Source: Clostridia bacterium
Lineage (GTDB): Bacteria > Bacillota > Clostridia > Christensenellales > DTU072
NCBI GenBank assembly: GCA_017504305.1
Contig: JAFVRJ010000026.1
Span: forward strand, 1 to 64,000
DNA length: 64,000 bases
Direction of reading: 5' to 3'
Both the position numbers and the translations under genes were made by a program. Below the pieces are notes generated by a model. That model did no database searches and was not told the origin of the DNA. It worked only from the letters and a program-made list of their open reading frames with translations. Shown here piece after piece: positions 16,687 through 25,864 of this stretch; positions within the stretch are counted from its first letter, which is position 1, and each line of letters begins with the position of its first letter.

Positions 16687-17589
16687 ATGCAAAATTTAGA
16701 AGTACTAAAGAATTCTTTTACCGCTAAAGTCGCGGATTTTATAAACGTCGTAGCTAAAAAGCTACCAGACGACGTCCTTGTTCGCCTCAAAGAAATGCAA
16801 TCAAATGAAACCGAACAACGCGCTTTGGCCGTTTACGATTGTATCTTTAAAAACCTCGAAAAGGCTATTTCTCTCGACCGCCCCATCTGCCAAGATACCG
16901 GTGTCGTGCAATTTTTCGTTAAGGTGGGAACGAACTTCCCCCTTATAAACGATCTCGAATCCTGCTTGCGTAAAGCGGTAGAGATAGCAACGGAAAAAGC
17001 GCCCCTCCGTCATAACGCAGTCGAGACCTTTATCGAAAAGAATACCGGCACCAACCTCGGTACGGGAGTACCGTATATCGAGTACGACCTAATACCTAAT
17101 TCCGACAAACTCGAACTTACCGTTTACCTCGCAGGAGGCGGTTGCTCTCTGCCGGGAAGATCCACCGTTTTGATGCCGTCGGAAGGCTATGAGGGCGCGT
17201 TTAAGTTTGTTGCAGATACCCTTGTTACTTATGGCATCAACGCCTGCCCTCCCCTTGTTATAGGAGTTGGCTTCGGTCCTTGTATGGCTACTTCCGCAAA
17301 GCTTGCAAAAAAGGCTTCTTTGCGCAGTATAGGCTCCCATAACCCCAATGAAAAGGTTGCTGAAATGGAAGTTAAGCTACAATCGGCTCTTAATAAAATC
17401 GCTATTGGTCCGCAAGGTCTTGGTGGCACTGAAAGCGTTGTTGCCGTCAATATCGAAAACATGGCAAGACACCCTTCTTCCTTTGGCGTAGCCGTTGCTT
17501 TCGGATGCTGGGCACATCGTAGAGGAGTAGTTGAATTTAACGCCGACTTATCTTCAAGTGTTCTTACCCACGAAGGAGTTACGCTATGA
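16687..17589 (+). CDS. Class I fumarate hydratase, alpha subunit
   Basis: This 300-residue protein is the N-terminal half of two-subunit, iron-sulfur class I fumarases, which interconvert fumarate and malate. The cluster-binding cysteines are visible in CQDTGVVQF (Cys69), GGGCSLPG and GFGPCMATS. The related L-tartrate dehydratase (TtdA) has the same architecture, but no tartrate-related gene is nearby. I place the start at 16687: the longer in-frame version would begin upstream of the promoter. The mRNA looks leaderless. The beta subunit follows with a 4-nt overlap. Fumarase may feed malate and oxaloacetate into the decarboxylase branch encoded at 1.6-6.5 kb, though this link is inferred. Confidence 0.87.
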   Translation: MQNLEVLKNSFTAKVADFINVVAKKLPDDVLVRLKEMQSNETEQRALAVYDCIFKNLEKAISLDRPICQDTGVVQFFVKVGTNFPLINDLESCLRKAVEIATEKAPLRHNAVETFIEKNTGTNLGTGVPYIEYDLIPNSDKLELTVYLAGGGCSLPGRSTVLMPSEGYEGAFKFVADTLVTYGINACPPLVIGVGFGPCMATSAKLAKKASLRSIGSHNPNEKVAEMEVKLQSALNKIAIGPQGLGGTESVVAVNIENMARHPSSFGVAVAFGCWAHRRGVVEFNADLSSSVLTHEGVTL

Positions 17590-18185
17590 AAAAGATACTA
17601 TCTACACCCATAAAAACCGAGGACGTTGCTTCCCTTAAAGTAGGCGACGTTGTGTATCTTAACGGACTACTCGTTACCTGTCGCGATACCGGCCACAAGC
17701 GTAGAGTTTTAGAAGGCGTTATTCCTAAAGTCGACCTTAACGGTGGCGCGGTATTCCACGCCGGCCCCATCGTAAAAGAAGTCGACGGTCGTCTGGAGAT
17801 TGTGGCAATAGGCCCTACCACCAGCATGCGCATGGAAAAATATGAAAAAGAATTTATGGAGCTAACCGGCGTAAAGCTCATAATCGGCAAAGGCGGTATG
17901 GGCGAAAAAACCACCAAAGCTTGCGTCGAAAACAACGTCGTTCACGCAGTATATCCCGGCGGTTGCGCGGTGGTTGCCGCCGACCAAGTGGAGGAGCTTC
18001 TTGACGCGGAGTGGTTAGATCTCGGCATGCCGGAGGCTTTTTACGTTATGAGAGTCAAGGAATTCGGCCCATTGATTATTTCAATCGACACCCAAGGCAA
18101 CAATCTATTTGAACAAAATAAGCGCACCTTCAACGAGCGCAAAGTTGCATCTCTTACCGAACTATACGACGATTTAAAAAAATAA
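17586..18185 (+). CDS. Class I fumarate hydratase, beta subunit
   Basis: The 199-residue protein corresponds to the C-terminal domain of class I fumarases (TtdB-like). Recognisable stretches include the N-terminal LKVGDVVYLNGLLVTCRDT, AVFHAGPIV, GPTTSMRME and IIGKGGMG, followed by YPGGCAV. The start overlaps the alpha stop as ATGA, with GGAG inside the alpha gene, so equal expression through translational coupling is likely. The subunits together form the active enzyme. Confidence 0.88.
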   Translation: MKKILSTPIKTEDVASLKVGDVVYLNGLLVTCRDTGHKRRVLEGVIPKVDLNGGAVFHAGPIVKEVDGRLEIVAIGPTTSMRMEKYEKEFMELTGVKLIIGKGGMGEKTTKACVENNVVHAVYPGGCAVVAADQVEELLDAEWLDLGMPEAFYVMRVKEFGPLIISIDTQGNNLFEQNKRTFNERKVASLTELYDDLKK

Positions 18186-18186
18186 C

Positions 18187-19578
18187 ATGCATCCCTCACT
18201 CCCGAAAAATAAAGTTGAATATAAAAACTATTTAACGGATGTTATTCCTATTATATTATATAGCGCCCTTACGGGAATCCTTTCCGGAGGGATTGTCTTC
18301 GGCTACAACTATTGTGCGGAGTTTTTTGCCCACCAATCGGCAACTGCCTACGATTTTGTAAGGGAAAACCCCGCTTTCATCCCCCTACTTTTTTTGGCTC
18401 TTATTTTGCTCGCCGTTTTTGTTTGGATCGTCTTAAAGTTTATCCCCGAAGTTAAACGTCTTGGCGTCCCTCGCACCGAAGCTGCCTTGCGCGGGCTCAA
18501 ACCTATATCTTGGTGGCGCACTTTAATTGGCACCATTTTAGGCACTTTGCCGGCTTTTTTAGGTGGTTTGAGTTTAGGTGCAGAGCGTCCGTCAACTTCA
18601 ATAGGCGGTTCAATAGGTGCCGGCGTCGCAAAGCTCGATAGACGTAAAAACAGATCCCCCGAACAACAAAAAGAACTTAATCTCTTGGTATCTTCCGCCG
18701 GCTCGGGTGCCGCTTTTGCAACCGCTTTTTGCGCTCCTATAACCGGCCTTGTGTTTACCCTTGAGGAATTGCATCAAAAGTTCAACGCAAAACTCTTGCT
18801 TGCAGCCGCAAGCAGTATTACTACCGCGACTATCACCTCCACGATTCTGCGTGAAGTCCTCGGCATGGAAAGCTCTCTTTTTCACTTCGAAGTATCTTCT
18901 TTACCCCTCGAATTAAGCTGGACACTCCCCGTAGTCGGCCTCGTTTGCGGTCTATTGGCTTCCGTTTACAGCAAAGCTCTCGGCATAACTTGCCAATCAA
19001 GTAAGATTACAAAAATCCCTTTATTTTTGAAGCTAATTGCCGTCTTTTTGATAACCGGTGTTATCGGGATTCTTTGTGCAGATTCGTTGGGCTCCGGCAT
19101 GTCGCTTATCAATAAGATTTCCTCGTTGAACATCGGTTGGAAAGCCCTCCTATTGCTCTTTGCCCTCAAGGCACTTCTTACTCTTTTAGGATTAGGTTCC
19201 GGCGCCGCCGGCGGGTTGCTGGTGCCCATGCTGACTTTAGGCGCATTGATAGGCTCGCTACTCGGCAACCTATTTATCGCAATAGGCGTGCCGGACGACC
19301 TTTACACCACCTTCGTTGTCATCTCGATGAGCGCTTTCCTCGGCGCACTGTTCCGCACGCCAATTACCGCCGTGGTTTTAGCTATAGAATTGACAGGCTC
19401 TACTTCCGGCATACTCACCATCGGGCTCGAAATATTTATTGCCTACGTAGTCGCAGAGCTTTTAATGCGTAAACCTATATACGACGTTCTGCTCGATATA
19501 AGCCTTGAGGACTACGAACTATGCACCTCTAACGGCGGAATAATCGCCGAGCTAAAAACTTTTTTTAAGCGAAAATAA
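18187..19578 (+). CDS. ClC-family chloride channel/exchanger with non-canonical pore motifs
   Basis: This 463-residue membrane protein has the ClC fold and no C-terminal CBS domains. The region after the GxEGP-like motif and the APITGLVFTLEEL segment (Glu193/Glu194, the internal proton-glutamate region) are clear. The usual selectivity motifs are altered: GSGIP is replaced by RLGVP (91-95), GREGP by GAERP (131-135, keeping gating Glu133), and GxFxP by GLLVP. Loss of the central Ser suggests changed anion preference. The gene starts one base after the fumarase beta stop without a Shine-Dalgarno site, so it is probably translated by coupling. Confidence 0.82.
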   Translation: MHPSLPKNKVEYKNYLTDVIPIILYSALTGILSGGIVFGYNYCAEFFAHQSATAYDFVRENPAFIPLLFLALILLAVFVWIVLKFIPEVKRLGVPRTEAALRGLKPISWWRTLIGTILGTLPAFLGGLSLGAERPSTSIGGSIGAGVAKLDRRKNRSPEQQKELNLLVSSAGSGAAFATAFCAPITGLVFTLEELHQKFNAKLLLAAASSITTATITSTILREVLGMESSLFHFEVSSLPLELSWTLPVVGLVCGLLASVYSKALGITCQSSKITKIPLFLKLIAVFLITGVIGILCADSLGSGMSLINKISSLNIGWKALLLLFALKALLTLLGLGSGAAGGLLVPMLTLGALIGSLLGNLFIAIGVPDDLYTTFVVISMSAFLGALFRTPITAVVLAIELTGSTSGILTIGLEIFIAYVVAELLMRKPIYDVLLDISLEDYELCTSNGGIIAELKTFFKRK

Positions 19579-19590
19579 AAAAAGTACTTG

Positions 19591-19617
19591 AATTTATCTC
19601 ACTATAGTGCTATACTA
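19591..19617 (+). promoter_or_regulatory. Promoter of the 40-residue membrane peptide gene
   Basis: TTGAAT, a 17-nt spacer and TATACT lie about 30 nt before the small gene. With that gene and the next promoter, this accounts for most of the 327-bp gap between the ClC gene and the fusion gene. Confidence 0.6.
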
Positions 19618-19642
19618 CAAAAAAATTCTTAAGGACGCTTGT

Positions 19643-19765
19643 ATGAACCGTGCCGAGTTATACAACAAAATAGCAACCTTTTCCGCTCCGATTATTGGGG
19701 CTATTGCTATTATATCCATTATCGGCATAATTAACATTATTATCCCCTTGGGGGATATATTTTAG
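19643..19765 (+). CDS. Small single-pass membrane peptide (40 residues)
   Basis: A short frame starts at ATG 19643, 7 nt after AAGGA, and ends at TAG 19763-19765. The product begins MNRAELYNKI, continues with an almost uninterrupted Ile/Ala/Gly-rich hydrophobic stretch (about residues 12-36) and ends with PLGDIF. It has its own sigma-A-like promoter, a ribosome site and a plausible membrane topology, which makes chance unlikely. No family is recognised. It could be a stress-type or regulatory membrane peptide; sequence alone does not say. Confidence 0.55.
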   Translation: MNRAELYNKIATFSAPIIGAIAIISIIGIINIIIPLGDIF

Positions 19766-19842
19766 AGCGCCCGTCCGGCAGACAATGGACAAATTAATAT
19801 TTTTACACTATCCCGTCAATGGGTTTATTTTGCGTTAAATCG

Positions 19843-19871
19843 TTGCCTACTTTTAATTAAGTATATATAAT
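19843..19871 (+). promoter_or_regulatory. Promoter of the XRE-cupin-ligase gene
   Basis: TTGCCT (19843-19848) is followed after 17 nt by a perfect TATAAT (19866-19871). Confidence 0.7.
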
Positions 19872-19880
19872 AGGAGTTAA

Positions 19881-19892
19881 GCGGAATTCCGC
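19881..19892. promoter_or_regulatory. Palindrome in the leader of the fusion gene
   Basis: GCGGAATTCCGC is a perfect 12-bp palindrome between the -10 box and the ribosome site (AAAGGA, 19895-19900). A location just after the transcription start suits an operator for the protein's own XRE domain; this is inferred. Confidence 0.45.
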
Positions 19893-19905
19893 GTAAAGGA
19901 TAAAT

Positions 19906-22173
19906 ATGTATAACAATCAAGAAATCAAAGAAATTGCAGAACGTCTTAAATATTTGCGTGAGGCTTTGGACGTAAGCGTTGAAGAAGCCGCAAATGCAGC
20001 GATGGTCTCTATCGATGAGTACCGCGATGCCGAAGCAGGTAAAGTTGACTTCACCTTCAACTTCCTACAAAAGCTTGCCAAGCACTTTGGTGTAGACATT
20101 ATTCAGCTTATTTCCGGCGAATCTCCCCGTCTTACCGGATTCCAAGTAACCCGTGCGGGCGAAGGTCTTTCTCTTGAAAGAGAACGTGGCTTTGAATATA
20201 TTCACCGCTCTCCCTTCTTCAAAGATAAGAGCGCAGAGCCCTTCCTTGTAACCGCAAAGTACGACCCCGAGGAGCAAAACAAGCCGATAACCGTTTCTAC
20301 CCACGACGACCAAGAATTCGACTATATCTTGAAAGGTAAGCTCCGCGTAACCGTTGATAACTATACCACCATACTCGGCGAAGGCGATTCAATTTACTAT
20401 AACGCAAACCTCCCCCACGGCATGGTCGCGTACGAAGGCGATTGCGAATTCTTGGCGGTAGTTATCAAAAACTCCAACGCCCTTTCGGAAATCACCGAAG
20501 TCACTTCCGAGCAAAGCAAGGAAGCAGCTAAAGAGTATAAGGAAATCTTCCACGAGTTCGTAACCCCCACCCTCGATGATAAAGGTAGACTTGTTAAGCT
20601 CGACTTCCACCCCCAAGACAACTACAACTTCGGCTACGACGTTGTTGACGCCATCGCCAAAAAATCCCCCGACAAAACCGCTATGGTTTGGCTCGACAAC
20701 CAAAAGAACGAGCGCATCTTCTCATTTAGCCATATAAGCGAAGAATCCAACCGCACCGCAAACTACTTCCGTTCTTTAGGTATAGGCAAGGGTGACGCGG
20801 TCATGCTCGTTCTAAAGCGCAGATATCAATTCTGGTATGCAATGGTAGCTTTGCATAAGCTCGGCGCAGTAGCCGTACCCGCATCCAACCAACTAATGGC
20901 TCACGACTATGAGTACCGCTTTAACACCGCTAAAATTAAAGCTGTCGTTATGGTCGGCGAAGAAGCCATGCAAAAAGAGTGTGAATCCGCTATTAAGACT
21001 TCCCCCACCGTTAAAACCCTTATACAAGTCGGCGGTCCTCTCCGAGAAGGTTGGCACGACTTTGATAGCGAATATTCAAAATTGGGCTCCGAACTTGAGA
21101 GAGTAGATACCCGTATTGACGATACCTGCTTGATGTACTTCACCTCCGGCACCGAGGGCTATCCCAAAATCGCAGCTCACTCGCAAAAGTATTCGCTCGG
21201 TCATTTGGTAACTGCAAAGTATTGGCACAACGTTGATAGAAACGGTTTGCACTTTACTATTTCCGATACCGGTTGGGGTAAATCCGTTTGGGGCAAGCTC
21301 TACGGACAATGGCTATCTGAAGCAGCTGTCTTTACCTATGACTTCGATAAATTCAAGGCAGAGGATATCCTCCCGTTGTTTGCAAAATACCACATCACCA
21401 CTTTCTGCGCACCGCCCACAATGCTACGCTTCTTCTTGCTTGCAGATATCAATAAGTACGACCTTTCTTCCTTAAAGTACGTTACCACCGCAGGCGAAGC
21501 GCTCAACCGTGAAGTATTCGACCAGTTCTACAAAACTACCGGCCTTAAGATTCGTGAGGGCTTTGGTCAAACGGAAACCACTCTTACCATCGCAAACCTT
21601 GTTAACAACGATATTCGTTTGGGCTCTATGGGCAAACCTACTCCTCAATACGACGTTGACATCGTTGACGAGAACGGCGTCACCACCAAAGATGGTGAGG
21701 TTGGTGAAATCGTTATACGTATTGCCGACGGCAAACCCTTCGGTCTATATAGCGGATACTTCCTCAACGAAGAAGCTACTGCAAAAGCGATGCGTGACGG
21801 CCTCTATCACACCGGCGATATGGCATGGCGTGACGAGGACGGCTTCTACTGGTACATGAGCCGTATCGACGACGTTATCAAGTCCAGTGGCTATCGTATC
21901 GGACCCTTTGAAATCGAATCGGTTATCATGGAGCTTCCCTACGTAGTAGAGTGTGCAATCACCGGTGTACCTGACCCCATCCGTGGCCAAGTAGTCAAAG
22001 CGACCATCGTTCTTAAGGAAGGCGTTGAAGGCAACGATGCTCTTAAGAAAGACATCCAAAACTACGTTAAAACCCACACCGCACCCTACAAGTACCCGAG
22101 AGTTATCGACTTCGTTACCGAGCTCCCGCGTACCACTAACGGCAAAATCCGCAGAGTTGCATTGCGTAAATAA
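19906..22173 (+). CDS. XRE-cupin-acyl-CoA ligase fusion protein
   Basis: The 755-residue protein joins three modules. Residues 1-65 form a helix-turn-helix of the XRE type. Residues about 105-190 are a cupin with a HDDQEFDYILKG strand and an LPHG segment. Residues 225-755 are an AMP-forming acyl-CoA synthetase. The ligase motifs are complete: YFTSGTEGYPK (about 410), GFGQTETT (about 551), YHTGDMAWRDEDGFY, the RIDDVIKSSGYRIGP hinge region and the catalytic Lys in TTNGKIRR (about 746). The best match by pattern is the medium-chain/acetyl-CoA synthetase-like branch. XRE-cupin pairs are common regulators, so this may be a ligase that senses its substrate and controls its own gene. The palindrome in its leader fits that view. 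The substrate is unknown. Confidence 0.85.
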   Translation: MYNNQEIKEIAERLKYLREALDVSVEEAANAAMVSIDEYRDAEAGKVDFTFNFLQKLAKHFGVDIIQLISGESPRLTGFQVTRAGEGLSLERERGFEYIHRSPFFKDKSAEPFLVTAKYDPEEQNKPITVSTHDDQEFDYILKGKLRVTVDNYTTILGEGDSIYYNANLPHGMVAYEGDCEFLAVVIKNSNALSEITEVTSEQSKEAAKEYKEIFHEFVTPTLDDKGRLVKLDFHPQDNYNFGYDVVDAIAKKSPDKTAMVWLDNQKNERIFSFSHISEESNRTANYFRSLGIGKGDAVMLVLKRRYQFWYAMVALHKLGAVAVPASNQLMAHDYEYRFNTAKIKAVVMVGEEAMQKECESAIKTSPTVKTLIQVGGPLREGWHDFDSEYSKLGSELERVDTRIDDTCLMYFTSGTEGYPKIAAHSQKYSLGHLVTAKYWHNVDRNGLHFTISDTGWGKSVWGKLYGQWLSEAAVFTYDFDKFKAEDILPLFAKYHITTFCAPPTMLRFFLLADINKYDLSSLKYVTTAGEALNREVFDQFYKTTGLKIREGFGQTETTLTIANLVNNDIRLGSMGKPTPQYDVDIVDENGVTTKDGEVGEIVIRIADGKPFGLYSGYFLNEEATAKAMRDGLYHTGDMAWRDEDGFYWYMSRIDDVIKSSGYRIGPFEIESVIMELPYVVECAITGVPDPIRGQVVKATIVLKEGVEGNDALKKDIQNYVKTHTAPYKYPRVIDFVTELPRTTNGKIRRVALRK

Positions 22174-22190
22174 TTACTTAATTCCAATTA

Positions 22191-22220
22191 AAAAGGACAC
22201 CGATTACGGTGTCCTTTTTT
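22191..22220. terminator. Bidirectional terminator between convergent genes
   Basis: AAAAGGACACCG (22191-22202) pairs with CGGTGTCCTTTT (22207-22218), with T tracts in both directions. It serves the ligase fusion gene and the convergent LRR gene. Confidence 0.85.
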
Positions 22221-22226
22221 GTTATG

Positions 22227-25200
22227 TTAACCTTGATAGTTAAAAATTATTTCGCTTTCGTATGTGAAATTCCAGTTTCCGGCTTTTTCGATTGCGTTCC
22301 ACTGCTCTTCCGTTCCTCTATAATAAATTTTACATAAACCAATTGCGCCGCCTTTTATCGTTGTTACGCTTTCGGGTATAACCAATTCTTCCAGGTTGCG
22401 GCAACTACTAAACGCATTTATACCGATTTCAGTTACGCCATCGGATATTGTTACCTTCGTTATTTCGTTGTTGATATAAAATGCTCTACTGTAAACCGTG
22501 TCTATATCGGACGGGAGCACTAATTCCGTATCGTCGCCCAAATAGCTTATAAGGTGACGTTGACCGCCGTTTGTAAAGTATACAAAGCCGTTTTCGTCCT
22601 CGCTGAACTTTGTAGAACCGAACTTGTTGCTATAAATATTTTTAGCATAGTAGCCCACTCCACCGAGTGCCCAGTCCTCGGGACCAGCGTATCTTCCGCT
22701 ATTATTACATACTTCAACCAAGCTCTGGCATCCTTCAAAAGCCATATCGGCTACGTCTACCAACGTAGTGGGTAAATATATTCTCCTCAACTTCGGACAG
22801 CCGTGGAAAGATTCCCCCCAAATAGTAGTTAGGCCTTCTTTGACGTCTACGTATTCCAAATTTTGACAGTTCTTAAACGCATAATAGTCGATATCTGTAA
22901 CAGTAGAAGAAAGCACTACTTTTTGTAATCTATCACAATTTTGGAAACCTGACCTTGCAACTTCTGTTATTCCCTCGGAAAATACTACTTGCTTAAGATT
23001 ATCTTTGTTATAGAAGGCATACCAATTCATACCTGTTGCGCCTTCGGGCAACGTAATACGAGTTCCAGAGCCGATATAATTTATAATTATATCTTCATCA
23101 TCAATGACGTTATCATTATCTACGTTCTTCTTGTAGTGTACAAATCCGTTTTCATCAAGTGAAAGTCTGCTTTGCGCGTTAACATTTACGTGTACTACGC
23201 GTGCTACGTCGGTTAAACCGCCGTCGTTTTCGTAGTATTCGCCTTCTTCCTCAATGCTTGGGTACTCGTCATCTCTTCCAATGAAAATTTTAAGAGGCGA
23301 AAAATCGAATATTTCAACAAGCCTAATGCAACCATAAAAAGCATCCTCGCCTATTGCTCGAAAACTTGTGCCTAACGTAATTTGCATTAGGTCTTCACAA
23401 CGGCCAAAGGCAAAATCTCCTATCGTTCTAACGCTATTACCTAAAACAACTTTCATTAGCCCTGTACCGCTAAACGCACCGTCACCTATGGTTTTAACGC
23501 TATCTAACGTAAGTATTTTGAGGTTTTTACAACCTGTAAATGCGCCTTCTTCTATTCTGGTTACGCCACTGTGTGTTTCAATAGATTTTAAATCCTTTGA
23601 CCATCTAAAAGAATACTTTTTAATTGCTGTAACTTCGCTCGGAACTACCAAATCAACCAATTTTTCGTCGTTAATATAAAAGTTTTCGCAGTATTCAATC
23701 GGATTGGAGCTCGCTTCATCAAAGGTTATATTCATCCAATCTTTTAATTCGCCTGCATACCTTACGGTTTCCGCATTGATATTAGCTAATGCCGCTGAAC
23801 CGATATTCGTTATGCTTTTAGGTATCGTTATGCTATCTACGTTGCCGTAAAACGCGTTTGCACCTATGCTTTCTATACCTTCATTTAACGTTATGGAAGT
23901 CAGCGTGCACGCTTTTTGTCCCATACCGTAATACGAGCCAAACGCTCCTATGCCTATTCTTTTTACACTACCGGGGATGTTAATTTCCTTAAGAGTAACA
24001 CAACTGCTGAACATACGATTACCAATTGCTTCAGCACCCTCTTTAATCGTTAAATTCGTAAGACTGTTGCAGAACGAAAAAACACTGTCCCCAATAGATT
24101 CGAGCCCTGTTCCTATGGTTACGCTCTTCAACGCGTCGTTTTCGCTAAAAGCTTCCTTCCCAACGTGCGTTAAACTATCGGGGAGTTCAACACTTTTTAA
24201 ACTTACGTTATGATAAAATGCTTTATCTCCTATGCTTGTAACTTGACCTAAATCTATACTCTCTAACAGCTCGTTATTAAAAAAAGCTTCATCGCCAATG
24301 GCTTTAACTTGATTTGGCAACGTCAGTTGCTTAAGCTTACAATAGCTAAAGGCACTTTTTGGAATTTCGGTTATTCCTTTACCTATTGTGACTTCTTCAA
24401 GTTGTGACTGTGCAAACACTTCTTCACCGAGTTTTGTTACACTATCGGGTATAGTAATGCTTTTAAAATTCGTGCCAATAAAAGCTTTATTGCCTATTTC
24501 CTGCACACTACTACCAATTACAACTTCCTTTATCATCGGCCTGCCCGAAAAACAGCCATCGGCTATCCTCCATACCGAATTACCTATGGTTACTTTATTT
24601 ATATCAATCGATACCGATGAAAACAGTTCGTCTTGCAGTACTATAGTACCATCGTTAATTTTTATGTCACCTGGAACTTCCCTTTGAAAAATACAATAAG
24701 CAAGAACGTACGGGTTTTGAGCGTTACCTAAATAATAAACGCCATCTTCTTTGGTGTTTATTAACTCTCTACTATTATAACTAAACGCATTTTTGCCGAC
24801 GTAACGGATACTGCTCGGTATAGATACGTTGGTTATACTATTTATATTAAAAGCTTCGGCACCAATCGTTGTAACACCTTCGGGTATAACAACGGACGTT
24901 AAAGTACTAAATAATCCTGCATAACAATTGATATCCGTAACGCCTACAGGGAGCTCTACGTGTGTGGATTCTTCCCCAAAATCTATTACGCTTTTGAAGT
25001 CACCGTCCGTATAATATACTACGCCTGCATCGTCTTTGGAAAGTCTACTCGGCAAAGAACTTTTATTATGTATAACTTTAGCATTGTAAGCTATACAGCC
25101 GTTACTTGTGGAGCCTACTTCCATTTCAATTTTCGATAAATTATAAATTTCAACCAATTTATTACAACCGGAAAAAGCACTACCCTCTATTGTTTTTACT

Positions 25201-25817
25201 TTTTTACCGATGATTACACTGGTAAGTCTACCTGAACACCAGTAAAATGCCCCATCGCCTATTTCGGTTACCTCTGCTCCGGTATCTATTTTAGAAATAT
25301 GTTGGTATCTATAAAAAGCATACGCCGGTATTTTGGTTATTCCTTCGGGTATAACAATTTCGCCGCTAACCAATTCCTCATTAAGATAAAATTGGGTGTT
25401 AGATATAGGATTGGCATCTCCGCTGGCAAAATCAATACTACACCATTGTGACAAATCGCCAAGATAGGTTACCTTTTCTAAAAAAGGATATTCAAATGCA
25501 CCTTTACCGAATTTGACGATGCTGGCAGGTATGGTTATAGATTTCATATCATTAAAACCATAAAATGCATTTTCAGCAATACTCGTTACGGGCAAGCCAT
25601 CGTATTCTGCATCAATAACAATATCATATTTATCATTAAACGGATTGGCTTTTCGTTCAATACCCGTTACTGCGTAGGTGTTATCGCTTTGTAAAGTATA
25701 AATAACTTTAGGCGCTCCGCCTAAAAGTCCACCGCCTCCGCTACACGCAAACATAACCATAGTTATACAAGCCACTAATACGATAATCAAAAATAAACCT
25801 GTTATTCTTTTTTTCAT
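22227..25817 (-). CDS. BspA-like leucine-rich repeat lipoprotein
   Basis: The protein has about 1196 residues from the ATG at 25817, chosen because GAGG lies 6 nt upstream. A signal peptide ends in the lipobox-like VMFAC followed by SGGGG, so it is probably anchored as a lipoprotein. Most of the rest is LRR_5 (BspA/TpLRR) repeats of about 23 residues with the pattern (L/V)xxIxIPxxVxxIGxxAFxxC. Between repeat blocks lie recurring non-LRR inserts: three copies built on RLSxDxNGxVxY, and two on a YxGxLxxWxxIxF pattern. Such proteins usually bind host or other surfaces; no enzyme domain is present. The gene lies behind a sugar symporter gene with a hairpin between them. Confidence 0.88.
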   Translation of the reverse strand: MKKRITGLFLIIVLVACITMVMFACSGGGGLLGGAPKVIYTLQSDNTYAVTGIERKANPFNDKYDIVIDAEYDGLPVTSIAENAFYGFNDMKSITIPASIVKFGKGAFEYPFLEKVTYLGDLSQWCSIDFASGDANPISNTQFYLNEELVSGEIVIPEGITKIPAYAFYRYQHISKIDTGAEVTEIGDGAFYWCSGRLTSVIIGKKVKTIEGSAFSGCNKLVEIYNLSKIEMEVGSTSNGCIAYNAKVIHNKSSLPSRLSKDDAGVVYYTDGDFKSVIDFGEESTHVELPVGVTDINCYAGLFSTLTSVVIPEGVTTIGAEAFNINSITNVSIPSSIRYVGKNAFSYNSRELINTKEDGVYYLGNAQNPYVLAYCIFQREVPGDIKINDGTIVLQDELFSSVSIDINKVTIGNSVWRIADGCFSGRPMIKEVVIGSSVQEIGNKAFIGTNFKSITIPDSVTKLGEEVFAQSQLEEVTIGKGITEIPKSAFSYCKLKQLTLPNQVKAIGDEAFFNNELLESIDLGQVTSIGDKAFYHNVSLKSVELPDSLTHVGKEAFSENDALKSVTIGTGLESIGDSVFSFCNSLTNLTIKEGAEAIGNRMFSSCVTLKEINIPGSVKRIGIGAFGSYYGMGQKACTLTSITLNEGIESIGANAFYGNVDSITIPKSITNIGSAALANINAETVRYAGELKDWMNITFDEASSNPIEYCENFYINDEKLVDLVVPSEVTAIKKYSFRWSKDLKSIETHSGVTRIEEGAFTGCKNLKILTLDSVKTIGDGAFSGTGLMKVVLGNSVRTIGDFAFGRCEDLMQITLGTSFRAIGEDAFYGCIRLVEIFDFSPLKIFIGRDDEYPSIEEEGEYYENDGGLTDVARVVHVNVNAQSRLSLDENGFVHYKKNVDNDNVIDDEDIIINYIGSGTRITLPEGATGMNWYAFYNKDNLKQVVFSEGITEVARSGFQNCDRLQKVVLSSTVTDIDYYAFKNCQNLEYVDVKEGLTTIWGESFHGCPKLRRIYLPTTLVDVADMAFEGCQSLVEVCNNSGRYAGPEDWALGGVGYYAKNIYSNKFGSTKFSEDENGFVYFTNGGQRHLISYLGDDTELVLPSDIDTVYSRAFYINNEITKVTISDGVTEIGINAFSSCRNLEELVIPESVTTIKGGAIGLCKIYYRGTEEQWNAIEKAGNWNFTYESEIIFNYQG

Positions 25818-25835
25818 TTCCAACCTCATTCAAAG

Positions 25836-25854
25836 CACCCCGATTCTCGGGGTG
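25836..25854 (-). terminator. Intergenic hairpin (terminator or attenuator)
   Basis: CACCCCGA (25836-25843) pairs with TCGGGGTG (25847-25854). Following T residues are good on the plus strand but poor on the minus strand, so it may only partly separate the symporter gene from the LRR gene. Confidence 0.5.
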
Positions 25855-25864
25855 TTTTCATTTT

